A stretch of DNA of 64,000 nt from assembly GCF_014191305.1 (NCBI RefSeq), contig NZ_JACHWJ010000001.1:1302001-1366000 (forward strand), in the 5' to 3' direction. Positions 1 through 9,280 of this stretch are shown piece by piece; position 1 is the stretch's first letter; each line of letters starts with the position of its first letter. Below the pieces are notes generated by a model. It saw nothing but the letters and a program-made list of their open reading frames with translations, was not told the DNA's origin and did not search any database. Source of the DNA: Pseudoclavibacter helvolus. GTDB taxonomy: Bacteria > Actinomycetota > Actinomycetes > Actinomycetales > Microbacteriaceae. The translations under genes and the position numbers were made by a program.

Positions 1-2478
1 GCGGTCTTCAGGCGGGGTCGCGAGGGTCGACATCTCACGGATGCCTGTGACGGCCATCTCGAGGGTTCGCGGGATGGGCGTTGCGCTCATGGCGAGGATG
101 TCGACGTTGGCCTTGAGCTTCTTGAGCGCGTCCTTGTGCTCGACGCCGAAACGCTGCTCCTCGTCGATGACGATCAGCCCGACGTCCTTGTACGCGATGG
201 AGTCGGTGAGCAGGCGGTGCGTGCCGATGACGATGTCGACGGAGCCGTCGGCGAGTCCGCGGATCGTCTCCTCCGACTCCTTCTTCGACTGGAACCGACT
301 GAGAGGCTTGATGGTCACGGGGAAGCCGGCCATGCGCTCCGAGAACGTCTCGTGGTGCTGGCGCACGAGCAGGGTCGTCGGCACGAGGATGACAACCTGC
401 TTGCCGTCCTGCACCGCCTTGAACGCGGCGCGCACGGCGACCTCGGTCTTGCCGAAGCCGACGTCGCCGGAGACGAGGCGGTCCATGGGGATGGGGCGCT
501 CCATGTCGCGTTTGATCTCGTCCACCGTCTGCAGCTGATCCGGCGTCTCGACAAACGGGAACGCTTCCTCGAGCTCGTGCTGCCAGGGGGTGTCAGGCCC
601 GAAGGCGTGCCCCTTCGAGGCCATGCGCGTGCTGTAAAGCTTGACCAGCTCGACCGCGATGTCGCGGACGGCCTTGCGTGCCTTGCCCTTCGCGGCCGAC
701 CAGTCGGAGCCGCCCATCTTGGACAGGGCTGGCGCCTCGCCGCCGACGTACTTCGTGAGCTGGTCGAGCTGCTCGGTCGGGATGAAGAGCTTGTCCCCCG
801 GCTGCCCGCGCTTGGAGGGCGCATACTCGATGAGCAGGTACTCGCGCACGGTCTTCGGGGCGTTGCGGCCACCCGCCTGCACCTCGCGCTGGCGCAGCTC
901 AATGAACTTGCCGATACCGTGCGTCTCGTGCACGACGAAGTCGCCCGCCTTGAGCTGCAACGGGTCGACGACCGAGTTCGCCCGGCGCCTCGCGAGCTTC
1001 TTCGGCTGCCGCGAGTCGTAGCCAACCGAGCGGCCGAAGAAGTCAGTCTCGGTGACAAGCGCGAGCTTCTCCCCCGGCACCTGCACGCCAGTGGAGACGG
1101 GCGACTGAGTGAGGTACGCGACCCCGGTCTCGAGCTCGTCCGGCAGCTCATCGACGAGCCGCGCCCCGTCACCGTGCTCGGAGAGCAGCTGGCTCGCGCG
1201 CTCCACGAGGCCGGGCCCCTGGCTCGTCACTACAACCCGCCAGCCGTCTTTGAGGAGGGCGGAGACGTGCTCGATAGCGCCGTCGGCGTTGCCGGCGAAG
1301 CTCGGAACCGCGTCGCCTTCGATCTTGACCGCGAGGATCTCGCTCGCGTCGAGCTGCTCCTCCGGGATCTCCAGCGTCTGGAACGGGGAAAACGACCACC
1401 ACGGCCGCGCCCCACGAGCATCCCGCAGTCCCGAGACGGTGAGGAAGTCGCCGGAGCTGAGGTCGATGGGCGCGTCGGCGCCAGCCGTGGCCGCGCTCCA
1501 GGCTGCCTCGAGGAACTCGTGGTTGGTCTCGGAGAGGTGCACGGCACGCGTCGCGACTCGCTCGGGCGAGAGCACGGCCATGGCGGCGTCCTCCGGCAGG
1601 TAGCTCGTGATCGGGACGAGCTCGCTCACGAGCGCCGGGGCAAGCGACTCCATGCCCTCCGATGGGATGCCCTCGGCGATCTTGGCGAGCATCTGCTGCA
1701 GGTTGGGGAACTCGTGCTGCATCTCGCGTGCGCGCTGGCGCACGCTCTCCGTGAGGAGTAGCTCACGCGCGGGAGTGATGAGCGCCTCGGTGACCTCAGA
1801 CTCCAGCGATCGCTGGTCGGCGACCGAGAACACTCGGATCTCGTCGACCTCGTCGCCGAAGAAGTCGATGCGCAGCGCGTGCGAGGCATCGGGCGGGAAG
1901 ACGTCGAGGATGCCGCCACGCACCGCGAACTCGCCGCGACGCGTGACCATGTCGACGCGCGAGTAGGCGAGGTCGACCAGCTGGAGCGCGAGGCTCGACA
2001 GGTCGTTGCCACGCGAGCCGCGCTCGAGGCGGATGGTCGTGGCGGCGTCGAGGCCGGGCAGCAGGGGCTGGAGGGCGGCGCGCACCGAGGCGAGCAGCAC
2101 AAACGGCGCCGTCTTGTCGCCAGCCTTCCACTCGGTGAGCTCGCGCATCGCGCGCAGGCGACGTCCCGTCGTTTCCACCGACGGGCTCAGACGCTCGTGC
2201 GGCAGTGTCTCCCAGGCCGGGAACTCGGCGATGCGCGCATCCGGGACGAACGTCTGCAGGTCTGCGCCGAACTGCTCCGTCTCGCGGCTCGTCGCCGTGA
2301 GCACAAACAGCATGGGGGCCGCGCCGAGCTCGGCCTGGCGGGCGGCGAGGAGGTTCGCGATGAGCGGCGCCCTCGCGCCGTCGACCAGCGAGAAGTCGGT
2401 GTCACGACCGGCGCGCCCCATGGCGCGCTCGAAAGAAGGGGTGGACTGGATGGAGCGTACGAAGCCGTGCAGAGTCAC
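1..2478 (-). CDS. mfd: Transcription-repair coupling factor Mfd (N-terminal 826 residues; C-terminus outside window)
   Basis: Mfd is a cytosolic DNA translocase that removes RNA polymerase stalled at lesions and recruits UvrA for nucleotide excision repair. The gene starts with GTG at 2478 and runs off the left edge, so about 350 C-terminal residues are missing. The order seen is a UvrB-like N-terminal region, a CarD-like RNA polymerase interaction domain near residues 500-600 (VVHETHGIGKF), a Walker A box GDVGFGKT near residue 670, and a DEEQR Walker B box at about residue 772. The frame was checked at several points along the gene and is open. The 72 bp to the upstream dtd stop suggest co-transcription. 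Confidence is high. Confidence 0.96.
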   Translation of the reverse strand, partial: MTLHGFVRSIQSTPSFERAMGRAGRDTDFSLVDGARAPLIANLLAARQAELGAAPMLFVLTATSRETEQFGADLQTFVPDARIAEFPAWETLPHERLSPSVETTGRRLRAMRELTEWKAGDKTAPFVLLASVRAALQPLLPGLDAATTIRLERGSRGNDLSSLALQLVDLAYSRVDMVTRRGEFAVRGGILDVFPPDASHALRIDFFGDEVDEIRVFSVADQRSLESEVTEALITPARELLLTESVRQRAREMQHEFPNLQQMLAKIAEGIPSEGMESLAPALVSELVPITSYLPEDAAMAVLSPERVATRAVHLSETNHEFLEAAWSAATAGADAPIDLSSGDFLTVSGLRDARGARPWWSFSPFQTLEIPEEQLDASEILAVKIEGDAVPSFAGNADGAIEHVSALLKDGWRVVVTSQGPGLVERASQLLSEHGDGARLVDELPDELETGVAYLTQSPVSTGVQVPGEKLALVTETDFFGRSVGYDSRQPKKLARRRANSVVDPLQLKAGDFVVHETHGIGKFIELRQREVQAGGRNAPKTVREYLLIEYAPSKRGQPGDKLFIPTEQLDQLTKYVGGEAPALSKMGGSDWSAAKGKARKAVRDIAVELVKLYSTRMASKGHAFGPDTPWQHELEEAFPFVETPDQLQTVDEIKRDMERPIPMDRLVSGDVGFGKTEVAVRAAFKAVQDGKQVVILVPTTLLVRQHHETFSERMAGFPVTIKPLSRFQSKKESEETIRGLADGSVDIVIGTHRLLTDSIAYKDVGLIVIDEEQRFGVEHKDALKKLKANVDILAMSATPIPRTLEMAVTGIREMSTLATPPEDR

Positions 2479-2550
2479 TCGGGGAATTGTACGCGCCGAG
2501 GCGAAGATACTTCCTACAGTCGCGAGGCCCGCTTTTTCGCTATCGGCGAG

Positions 2551-2988
2551 CTAGGCGAGATCCGCCGACTCGAGCAGCACCGTAAACGGCCCGTCGTTGA
2601 CGCTCGCGACCTTCATCATGGCCCCGAACTCTCCCGTCTCGACTCGCGCGCCGCCGTCGCGCAGGGCGGCGACGAACGCATCCACGACCGGCTCCGAGTG
2701 TGCCCTGCCGCTGGCGAGCGACCACGAAGGCCGGCGCCCCTTGCGCGCATCCCCGTAGAGCGTGAACTGGCTCACGACAAGCACGGGCGACCCGGTGTCG
2801 AGCACCGACTTCTCGTCGTTCAGGATGCGCAGCCCGAGCACCTTGCGGGCGAGCTTGGCCGCATCCGCCTCGGTGTCGGTGTGCGTGACGCCGACCAGGA
2901 TCAGGAGGCCCGCTTCAGCGATGCTGCCGACAACGCGGCCTTCGACCGTGACGCTCGCTTCGGTGACGCGCTGGACGACGAGCTTCAC
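2551..2988 (-). CDS. dtd: D-aminoacyl-tRNA deacylase
   Basis: Dtd hydrolyses D-aminoacyl-tRNAs (and glycyl-tRNA-Ala) in the cytosol, recycling tRNA and preventing misincorporation of D-amino acids. The 145-residue product has the usual family length. It carries the SQFTLYGD motif at residues 73-80 and a C-terminal NDGPFT motif at 131-136, corresponding to the Gly-Pro cross-subunit motif of the active site. Its ATG overlaps the pth stop by 4 bp, so the two are translationally coupled. Pairing with pth makes sense, since both recycle tRNAs. Placement between pth and mfd is a variation on the common actinobacterial order. Confidence 0.96.
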   Translation of the reverse strand: MKLVVQRVTEASVTVEGRVVGSIAEAGLLILVGVTHTDTEADAAKLARKVLGLRILNDEKSVLDTGSPVLVVSQFTLYGDARKGRRPSWSLASGRAHSEPVVDAFVAALRDGGARVETGEFGAMMKVASVNDGPFTVLLESADLA

Positions 2989-3578
2989 GCGCCTGCCGCC
3001 GTGTGCACGCGCAGCTGTGCCGCCTGCATCCCTTCGCTCGCGATGAGCTCGACGGCGTCGGCTGCGTCGCCGACGAGTACGGGGAGGACTTCTCGTTCAC
3101 TGCCCGCGAAGTCCTTGAGGACGAAGTCGGCAGCGTCTTGCCTGCCTGGCGGGCGCCCGACGCCAACACGCACGCGCAGGTAGCCGGGGTCGCCGAGCGC
3201 GGCGCTGATGTCGCGCAGCCCGTTGTGTCCGCCGTGGCCGCCACCCACCTTGAGCTTCAGGGTGTCGAACGGCAGGTCGAGCTCGTCGTGCACAACCACC
3301 ACGTGGTCGACGTCGATCCCGTAGTAGTCGACGAGCTGCGAGACGGGCCCGCCGGAGGTGTTCATGTAGCCGTTCGACTTCGCGAGCACGAGCTTCGGCC
3401 CACCGGGCGCCGTGCGTCCTTCCGCCGTTCGCGCGTTGGCCTTGTTGTGCCGCGAGAAGCTGGCGCCGAGTCGCTTCGCGAGCTCATCCACGACGAACTG
3501 GCCCACGTTGTGCCGATTCTTCGCGTACTTCTCCCCCGGGTTGCCGAGTCCGACCACGAGCCAGGTGTCTGCTGCCAT
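2985..3578 (-). CDS. pth: Peptidyl-tRNA hydrolase
   Basis: Pth cleaves the ester bond of peptidyl-tRNAs released by abortive translation and is normally essential. The 197-residue protein begins [10 protein letters not shown] and has the family signature GLGNPG at residues 10-15, the catalytic His23 in NRHN, Asn73 in GYMN, Asp98 in VVHDELD, and the [11 protein letters not shown] segment near 112-122. The ATG at 3578 is chosen because the family motif begins a few residues after it. It lies 133 bp downstream of rplY, the standard actinobacterial rplY-pth arrangement, and overlaps dtd by 4 bp. Confidence 0.97.
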   Translation of the reverse strand: MAADTWLVVGLGNPGEKYAKNRHNVGQFVVDELAKRLGASFSRHNKANARTAEGRTAPGGPKLVLAKSNGYMNTSGGPVSQLVDYYGIDVDHVVVVHDELDLPFDTLKLKVGGGHGGHNGLRDISAALGDPGYLRVRVGVGRPPGRQDAADFVLKDFAGSEREVLPVLVGDAADAVELIASEGMQAAQLRVHTAAGA

Positions 3579-3711
3579 GCTGCAAAGCCTTTCATGTGAC
3601 GAGTCGCTGCGTTGGGCGGCTCGTCGTATCGATGGGAACGCGAAAGGCGGGCGGCCGAAGCCACCCGCCTTTCGACGAAGATACGTCGAGGGAACGACGC
3701 CGGTAGGAAAC

Positions 3712-4311
3712 CTACTCGGCAGCCGCTTCTTCGGTCTCTGCGTCGTCGTCCTCGTCCTCGCCGCGAGGCGTCTGGATCGAGACGAGAGCGACCTCTTCGG
3801 CGTCCTCAGCGAGGTCGACGAGCTCGGTGCCCTCTGGCAGCTTGAGGTCGTTGCGGTGGATGAGCGTGCCATCCTCGAGGCCCTCGACCGAGACCTCGAT
3901 GAAGCTCGGGATAGCCGTGGCGTCTGCGGAGACGAGGATCGTCGTCGCGTCCTGGACCGCGATCGTTCCGGGGAACGGGTCGCCGACAAGGTGCAGCGGC
4001 ACGTCGACCTCGACGCGCTCGCCCTTGCGGATGACCGCGAGGTCGAGGTGCTCGATGATCTGGCGCACTGGGTCGCGCTGGACGTCGCGGACAAGCGCGA
4101 GCTGCGCGTCACCCTCGATGTCGAGCTCGATGAGCGCGTTTGCCTTGCGGATGAGCAGCATCGTCTCGTGGCCCGGGAGGGTCAGGTGGCGGGGCTCGGT
4201 GCCGTGGCCGTAGAGCACTGCGGGGATCTTGCCAGCAGCGCGGATCTTGCGGGCTGCACCCTTGCCGAACTTGTCGCGCAGTTCAACGCTGAGCTTGTTG
4301 GTCTCTGCCAT
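3712..4311 (-). CDS. rplY: 50S ribosomal protein L25/general stress protein Ctc
   Basis: L25 binds 5S rRNA in the large ribosomal subunit. This 199-residue product is the long CTC/TL5 form: an N-terminal L25 domain (about residues 1-95), a TL5-type C-terminal beta domain, and a strongly acidic tail rich in Glu and Asp. An in-frame upstream ATG exists at 4365. The start at 4311 (MAETNKLSVEL) is preferred because AAGGAG lies 6 bp ahead of it and family alignments begin there. It is followed by pth in the usual order. Confidence 0.96.
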   Translation of the reverse strand: MAETNKLSVELRDKFGKGAARKIRAAGKIPAVLYGHGTEPRHLTLPGHETMLLIRKANALIELDIEGDAQLALVRDVQRDPVRQIIEHLDLAVIRKGERVEVDVPLHLVGDPFPGTIAVQDATTILVSADATAIPSFIEVSVEGLEDGTLIHRNDLKLPEGTELVDLAEDAEEVALVSIQTPRGEDEDDDAETEEAAAE

Positions 4312-4488
4312 GTTGTCTCCTTGATGGTGGTTCTCGACAGACTGAGGAAGCGTGTGGAGGCCCATTCAAGGACACATCACCGCGTCGATCACGGGCCTAA
4401 CGGCCCCTCGCCGAAGTTCAGCCCCCTACTTTACGTCATGCCGAGCGCTGAGGGGGCTCCTTCTCGAAAAGTCGTGCAGTCAGCTTTG

Positions 4489-5328
4489 TCAGAAGCCGAC
4501 TGCCTTGCGCCAACCGTGACGGCGAGCGCTGCTCACTGCGGCCCCTGCGCCCAGCATCGCGAACCCGAAGACCACCAGTTCGGCGGCGAGCAGCGAGACC
4601 GCCATTCCGGATGCAGGGCCAGCGAACAGCGCGAAGGTCGCGAGCTCGTCCTGCCAGAGCGGGGCGGCAGCGATGGCCGCAGTGATCTGCGCGTGGAGGA
4701 GGAAGCAACCCAGCCCCGCGAGCACGGAGAGGGCTCCCGCAACCACGGATCCCGTGCCGGACAGCCGCATCGTCAGGGCCATGAGGAAGAAGCCGACAGC
4801 CGCCAGCATCGTGACGAGCATCGTCCAGACGGGCGAAACGCCGCCGCCATCGCCGAGGAAGCTGCCGGCTGAAGAGGAGACCCCCGACACGATGATGAGC
4901 ACCGGGATGGCGCTGAAGGCAGCGAGGCAGATGACGTAGAGCGGGACGGCGAGGAAGACAGATCCGATGCGAGCCCAGACACTGGGGCTGGCCGACTCGC
5001 GGCCTCGGCCGTTCCTGCCGTCGCCGCCGCGTGCATCCGTCAGACCAGCCTGCTGCGCCGCCCGCGGCTGCTGCCGCGCTTCTTTGGCTGGACGACTCGG
5101 CGCAACCGCTGCCGGGGCGGGCGGCGGGGCCTGCTGCGGGATGACGCGCGTCGACTCCTCGCTGCCCGCGTACAAGCTGGAGGATGAGCCTCGCGGGGAC
5201 GAAGGTGCGCTTGGCGTCGCCCGAGTCCTCGGCATCGCCGTCGTCGGCTGCTCGTCGGTGATGGCGTCGCCGTCATCGTCTGGGCGCCCGAAATCGTAGG
5301 CTCTCGTACGGGCGTCGTGATCAGCCAC
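4489..5328 (-). CDS. Unrecognised membrane protein with a disordered N-terminus
   Basis: No family was recognised. The 279-residue product starts with GTG at 5328, preceded by GGGAG. The first 115 or so residues are hydrophilic and rich in Ala, Pro, Ser, Arg and Asp, and probably disordered in the cytosol. After that come about four or five hydrophobic segments, roughly residues 122-150, 162-182, 186-212 and 228-268, that should span the membrane. A short basic tail (ARRHGWRKAVGF) ends the protein. It is divergent from gnd. The mixture of a low-complexity head and membrane tail is common in actinobacterial hypothetical proteins and gives no functional clue. Confidence 0.75.
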   Translation of the reverse strand: MADHDARTRAYDFGRPDDDGDAITDEQPTTAMPRTRATPSAPSSPRGSSSSLYAGSEESTRVIPQQAPPPAPAAVAPSRPAKEARQQPRAAQQAGLTDARGGDGRNGRGRESASPSVWARIGSVFLAVPLYVICLAAFSAIPVLIIVSGVSSSAGSFLGDGGGVSPVWTMLVTMLAAVGFFLMALTMRLSGTGSVVAGALSVLAGLGCFLLHAQITAAIAAAPLWQDELATFALFAGPASGMAVSLLAAELVVFGFAMLGAGAAVSSARRHGWRKAVGF

Positions 5329-5541
5329 TGGAGTGTCTCCCTGTCTTGGTGCTCGCGGTCACGCACGCAGCCAGCTATCGTCCTGGCTGTGTGCCAAGTT
5401 CGGCGCCGTTTCGTCATGTTCGGAAATGGTTGCCTCGCTCGTGCCACAAGTCAGGGTACGACTGCCCGTCGTGCAATACCGTGGAGTGTCCCGTGCATCG
5501 CCCTGACGGGAGCTCGCATCCACTTTGAAAGAGACGCATCT

Positions 5542-7014
5542 ATGACCACTGACGCTGCCCCCTCGATCTCCCCGGAAACCGGCTCGTCCCCAAGCGCGAA
5601 CATCGGCGTTGTCGGTATGGCCGTCATGGGCTCCAATCTCGCCAGGAACCTCGCGAGCCGCGAGGGCAACACCGTCGCCGTGTACAACCGCTCCCCCGAG
5701 CGCACCCGCACCCTCGTGAGCGAGCACCCGGAAGCAGGCTTCGTTCCCTCCGAGTCGGTCGCGGACTTCGCGGCGTCGCTCCAGAAGCCGCGCACCGCGA
5801 TCATCATGGTCCAGGCGGGCGCCGGCACCGACGCGGTCATCGACCAGCTCGTGGAAGCGTTCGAGCCGGGCGACATCATCGTGGATGGCGGCAACGCGCT
5901 CTTCACCGACACCCGCCGCCGCGAGGCAGCCGTGCGCGAGACGGGCATCCACTTCGTGGGCTGCGGCATCTCCGGCGGCGAAGAGGGCGCCCTCAACGGC
6001 CCCTCCCTCATGCCGGGCGGCACCGCCGAGTCGTACGAAACGCTCGGACCAATCCTGCGCACCATCGCCGCGGTCGCGGAGGGCGAGCCCTGCGTCACCC
6101 ACGTCGGGACCGACGGCGCGGGCCACTTCGTGAAGATGATCCACAACGGCATCGAGTACGCCGACATGCAGCTCATCGCCGAGGCCTACGACCTCATCCG
6201 CCGCGGCACCGGCAAAACCCCCGCCCAGATCGCCGAGATCTTCGCCGAGTGGAACACGGGCGAACTCGAGTCGTACCTCATCGAGATCACCGCGGAAGTG
6301 CTCCGCCAGGTCGACGCCGACACGCAGCTGCCGCTTGTGGACGTCATCCTCGACGCCGCCGGCGCCAAGGGCACCGGCGCGTGGACCGTGCAGACCGCCC
6401 TCGACCTCGGCGTGCCCGTCTCCGGTATCGCGGAAGCCGTGTTCGCCCGGTCCGTGTCCTCCAAGCTCGAGCAGCGTGCCGCCTCCCGCGCCCTCCCCGG
6501 CCCCGACGGCTTCCAGGTCGAGGACGCCGACGGGTTCGTCGAGGACGTGCGCCTCGCGCTCTACGCGTCCAAGATCATCGCCTACTCGCAGGGCTTCGAC
6601 GCCATCATCGCGGGCGCCGAGCAGTACGGGTGGGACATCAAGAAGGGCGACATCGCCGCGATCTGGCGAGCCGGCTGCATCATCCGCGCCCGCTTCCTGA
6701 ACCGCATCACCGAGGCGTACGCCGAGAACCCGAACCTCGTGGCCCTCGTCACCGCGCCCTTCTTCACCGACGCCGTCGACACCGCGCAAGCCGCGTGGCG
6801 TCGCGTCGTCGTGCAGGCAGCGCAGGCCGGCATCCCAGCCCCCGCGTTCTCCTCGTCGCTGTCGTACTACGACGGGCTGCGCGCCGAGCGCCTCCCCGCC
6901 GCCCTCATCCAGGGCCAGCGCGACTTCTTCGGCGCCCACACCTACAAGCGCATCGACCGCGACGGCGTCTTCCACACCGACTGGTCCGGAGACCGCACCG
7001 AGTCGAACGCCTAA
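5542..7014 (+). CDS. gnd: 6-phosphogluconate dehydrogenase, NADP-dependent, decarboxylating
   Basis: The enzyme converts 6-phosphogluconate to ribulose 5-phosphate, CO2 and NADPH in the oxidative pentose phosphate pathway. The 490-residue length fits the long, homodimeric class. The Rossmann motif GMAVMGSN is at residues 25-32. The NRS triad at 49-51, which binds the 2'-phosphate, indicates NADP. The substrate and catalytic region GHFVKMIHNGIEY is intact. The ATG at 5542 follows a weak purine-rich site. The open frame upstream is longer but lacks family sequence. A strong hairpin terminator follows directly at 7041. Confidence 0.97.
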   Translation: MTTDAAPSISPETGSSPSANIGVVGMAVMGSNLARNLASREGNTVAVYNRSPERTRTLVSEHPEAGFVPSESVADFAASLQKPRTAIIMVQAGAGTDAVIDQLVEAFEPGDIIVDGGNALFTDTRRREAAVRETGIHFVGCGISGGEEGALNGPSLMPGGTAESYETLGPILRTIAAVAEGEPCVTHVGTDGAGHFVKMIHNGIEYADMQLIAEAYDLIRRGTGKTPAQIAEIFAEWNTGELESYLIEITAEVLRQVDADTQLPLVDVILDAAGAKGTGAWTVQTALDLGVPVSGIAEAVFARSVSSKLEQRAASRALPGPDGFQVEDADGFVEDVRLALYASKIIAYSQGFDAIIAGAEQYGWDIKKGDIAAIWRAGCIIRARFLNRITEAYAENPNLVALVTAPFFTDAVDTAQAAWRRVVVQAAQAGIPAPAFSSSLSYYDGLRAERLPAALIQGQRDFFGAHTYKRIDRDGVFHTDWSGDRTESNA

Positions 7015-7040
7015 CTCGCACGGCCAGCGGCCGACGTAAC

Positions 7041-7090
7041 GCAGAAGGCCCCGGCCTTCAGGCAACCGCCTGAAGGCCGGGGCCTTCTGC
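7041..7090 (+). terminator. Perfect 23-bp hairpin terminator of gnd
   Basis: The arms 7041-7063 and 7068-7090 are fully complementary over 23 bp with an AACC loop. The hairpin lies 26 bp after the gnd stop. No long T-run follows, as is usual in high-GC actinobacteria, so it may work in both directions. Confidence 0.85.
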
Positions 7091-7363
7091 GTCCGAGGAC
7101 AAGCCGCGGAGCTTCCCCGCTGCTTCCCCACTGCTCTGTTGCCGCAGGAGAAGCCCTTCCTTCGCACCGCAACCGCCGCATCCGCATCCGCATACGCAGG
7201 CGCGCCCGCAACCGCAACCGCAGGCGTCAGCCAGACGCACCTTTACGACACTGTGCGCGTGCAACTCACCAACTTCTGCTGCCGGGGGTGTGGGCCAGGC
7301 AGGGCGGGCGGGTAAGCAAGCAGGCAGGCAGGCAGAGAGCTGAAACCAACTCGGGAGCGCTGA

Positions 7364-7419
7364 AAAAGTCAGCCAGAAGCAGGCTCCCGAACGAAGGGGC
7401 ATGCATCTGGCTGACTTTT
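7364..7419 (-). terminator. Hairpin terminator of the nitrite transporter, with an alternative overlapping stem
   Basis: Read on the minus strand, the 14-bp arms 7419-7406 and 7377-7364 pair around a 28-nt loop and end in a run of T (ACTTTTT), a typical intrinsic terminator. It lies 45 bp after the transporter stop. A second pairing, 7351-7358 with 7383-7390 (TCGGGAGC/GCTCCCGA), uses part of the loop and the downstream flank. The two structures cannot form together. Confidence 0.7.
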
Positions 7420-7464
7420 CGGGGTGGAGGCGGGAGAAGGGTGGAGGCGGGTGAAGGAAGGAAC

Positions 7465-8319
7465 TCAGACCGCGGCGGGGGTCTTTGCCTCAGTCTCGGC
7501 GAGCTTCGGCGCGATTGCTCGGGATGCCCGGGTGCGGCCGTGCGTGTAGTACAGCGGGAGTCCGACGAAGAGGAGTCCGCCGACGAGGTTGCCGACGACC
7601 GTGGGGATCTCATTCCAGATCAGGTAGTCCATGATCGTAAAGTCGGCGCCGAGCAGCAGGCCGGATGGGAACAGGAACATGTTCACGATGGAGTGCTCGA
7701 AGCCCATGAAGAAGAACAGCATGATGGGCATCCACATCGCGATGACCTTGCCTGCGACGCTCTTCGAGATCATGGCGAGGGCCACGCCCGTGGCGACCAT
7801 GGCGTTGCAGAGCACGGCGCGGACGAAGAGGGTGAGCATGCCTGACGCGCCGTGCTCGGCGTAGCCGACGGTGCGGCCCTCACCGATGTGGCCGATCGCC
7901 TCGCCGACCTCGTTTGGCGGGGTCGAGAAGCCGTAGGTCACGACGATGGCCATGAGGACGGCGATGACGAAGGCGCCGATGAAGTTGCCGACGAAGACCA
8001 GGCCCCAGTTCCGGAGCACTCCGCGGAGTGTGACGCCCGGCCGCTTGTCGAGCCACGCAAGGGGGCCGAGCACGAAGACTCCAGTGAGGAGGTCGTAGCC
8101 CAGCAGGTAGAGCATGATGAAGCCCACAGGGAAGAGCAGCGCACCGAGGAGCGGCACGCCGGTCGTGACGCTGACGGTGACGGCAAAGGCGGCGGCGATC
8201 GTGAGGAACGCGCCTCCCATGATGGAGCGGATGATGGTGTCGCGGGTCGACAGGAAGATCTTGCTCTCCCCGGCATCGATCATGGTGGTGACGAGGTCAT
8301 TCGGCTTGACGTAGGACAC
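7465..8319 (-). CDS. Formate/nitrite transporter (FNT) family channel
   Basis: FNT proteins are pentameric inner-membrane channels for formate, nitrite or related anions. Next to nirB-nirD this one most likely imports or balances nitrite (NirC-like). The 284-residue product has six predicted membrane spans and the family features GNFIGAF and a FEHSIVNMFLFPSG segment. A GTG at 8319 is chosen because AAGGGG sits 5 bp upstream. In-frame ATGs at 8355 and 8373 have no such site and add residues unlike the family. It is read in the same direction as the nir genes but separated from cbiX by 149 bp, and may have its own promoter. Confidence 0.9.
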   Translation of the reverse strand: MSYVKPNDLVTTMIDAGESKIFLSTRDTIIRSIMGGAFLTIAAAFAVTVSVTTGVPLLGALLFPVGFIMLYLLGYDLLTGVFVLGPLAWLDKRPGVTLRGVLRNWGLVFVGNFIGAFVIAVLMAIVVTYGFSTPPNEVGEAIGHIGEGRTVGYAEHGASGMLTLFVRAVLCNAMVATGVALAMISKSVAGKVIAMWMPIMLFFFMGFEHSIVNMFLFPSGLLLGADFTIMDYLIWNEIPTVVGNLVGGLLFVGLPLYYTHGRTRASRAIAPKLAETEAKTPAAV

Positions 8320-8468
8320 GGGTTCCCCTTCGCTTTGGCGATGCTCTGCGGCCATGTTCGGCCCGATGTCCACAAGCTATTCGGGCGCAGTTTCGGCCCC
8401 GTGGCTCGTGCGGTGCGTTCTGGTTTCTTTTCCCTCTCGCCCTCTCCTGGCGGCTGTGAGAAGTGTGC

Positions 8469-9221
8469 TCAGACGGGGACTGCGACGGCAGCGGCAGCGG
8501 CAGCGGCGAGGACCGCGGCGTCGAAGCGCTCGAGGATGATCTCCGCGATGCGGTCGTCGACGCCGAGGGGGGCGGCGACGACGTCGGCTCCTGCCTCGGT
8601 GACACGGTCGTGGAAGAAGCCGGGGGTGAGGAGGTAGCTTGCGACGCTCACTCGGTGCGTTTCGGTCCCGCCTCCTGCACCGGCGCCACCTCTGGCGAGC
8701 TCGACCGCAGCCGGGACGCGCGGGTCGAGCGCCGCCCCGTAGCCGAGGAGCGCATCCGCCCCGCCGATGGCGTTGAACTGCTCGCGCAGCTCATGGAAGC
8801 GGGGCACGGCGGCGGCCGCCGTGGAGCCCGCGATGGCAATGACGACCCCGTCGTCGACACTGCCGCCAGCTTCGAGGAACCGCTCCCAGAGGAGCTGCGA
8901 CAGCCTGGAGTCTGGGCCCAGGGGCGCCGCGACCGTCGTTCGAGGGCGCGCGGCTACGGCCTCGGCGATGTCGACCTGCGTGTGGAAGCCGACCGTCAGC
9001 AGCACGGGGACGACGACGACGTCAGCGTCAGCGGGGAGCCCAGCCAGCACGTCGACGAGGCTGGGCTGCTGCACGTCGACAAACGCCTCGACCACCGGCA
9101 CGCCGGGCCGCATCGCTTGCACGCGGCGCAGCAGCTCGCGGATGACGGCCTGGCCTTCGGTGTTATCGGTGCCGTGGGAAGCACCAACCAGGATGGTGGG
9201 ACGCGAGGGGTGCGTGGTCAT
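8469..9221 (-). CDS. Sirohydrochlorin chelatase CbiX/SirB family
   Basis: The enzyme inserts a metal into sirohydrochlorin. In this setting that is most likely Fe2+, giving the siroheme needed by NirB. The 250-residue protein begins MTTHPSRPTILVGASHG, where SHG holds the conserved metal-site His. It contains two similar chelatase halves, about residues 10-110 and 125-235, the long two-lobe form. The C-terminus is an Ala-rich stretch coded by GCC/GCT hexamer repeats. It is the last gene of the nir unit, 59 bp after hemD. Mycobacteria have a comparable CbiX-HemD pair next to nitrite genes. Confidence 0.88.
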   Translation of the reverse strand: MTTHPSRPTILVGASHGTDNTEGQAVIRELLRRVQAMRPGVPVVEAFVDVQQPSLVDVLAGLPADADVVVVPVLLTVGFHTQVDIAEAVAARPRTTVAAPLGPDSRLSQLLWERFLEAGGSVDDGVVIAIAGSTAAAAVPRFHELREQFNAIGGADALLGYGAALDPRVPAAVELARGGAGAGGGTETHRVSVASYLLTPGFFHDRVTEAGADVVAAPLGVDDRIAEIILERFDAAVLAAAAAAAVAVPV

Positions 9222-9280
9222 TCTGGGCTCGCTCTCTGCGGTCGAAGCTGGTCTCGGGCGGGCTTGTTTTCGGCGGAGGG

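Larger units (their letters stand above)
7015..7464. other. 450-bp gene-free stretch with two hairpin regions and low-complexity sequence
   Basis: The gnd terminator is at 7041-7090. From about 7150 to 7330 the DNA is low-complexity, with repeated GCATCC, GCAACC and CAGG units. At 7351-7419 there are overlapping inverted repeats that end transcription from the formate/nitrite transporter side. No open frame here has convincing protein character or a start with a ribosome binding site. Confidence 0.8.

Noticed and set aside
136-1761. Long plus-strand open frame opposite mfd
   Set aside because: It is antisense to a clear mfd sequence and shows the Arg/Leu/Val-rich composition expected of high-GC shadow frames.
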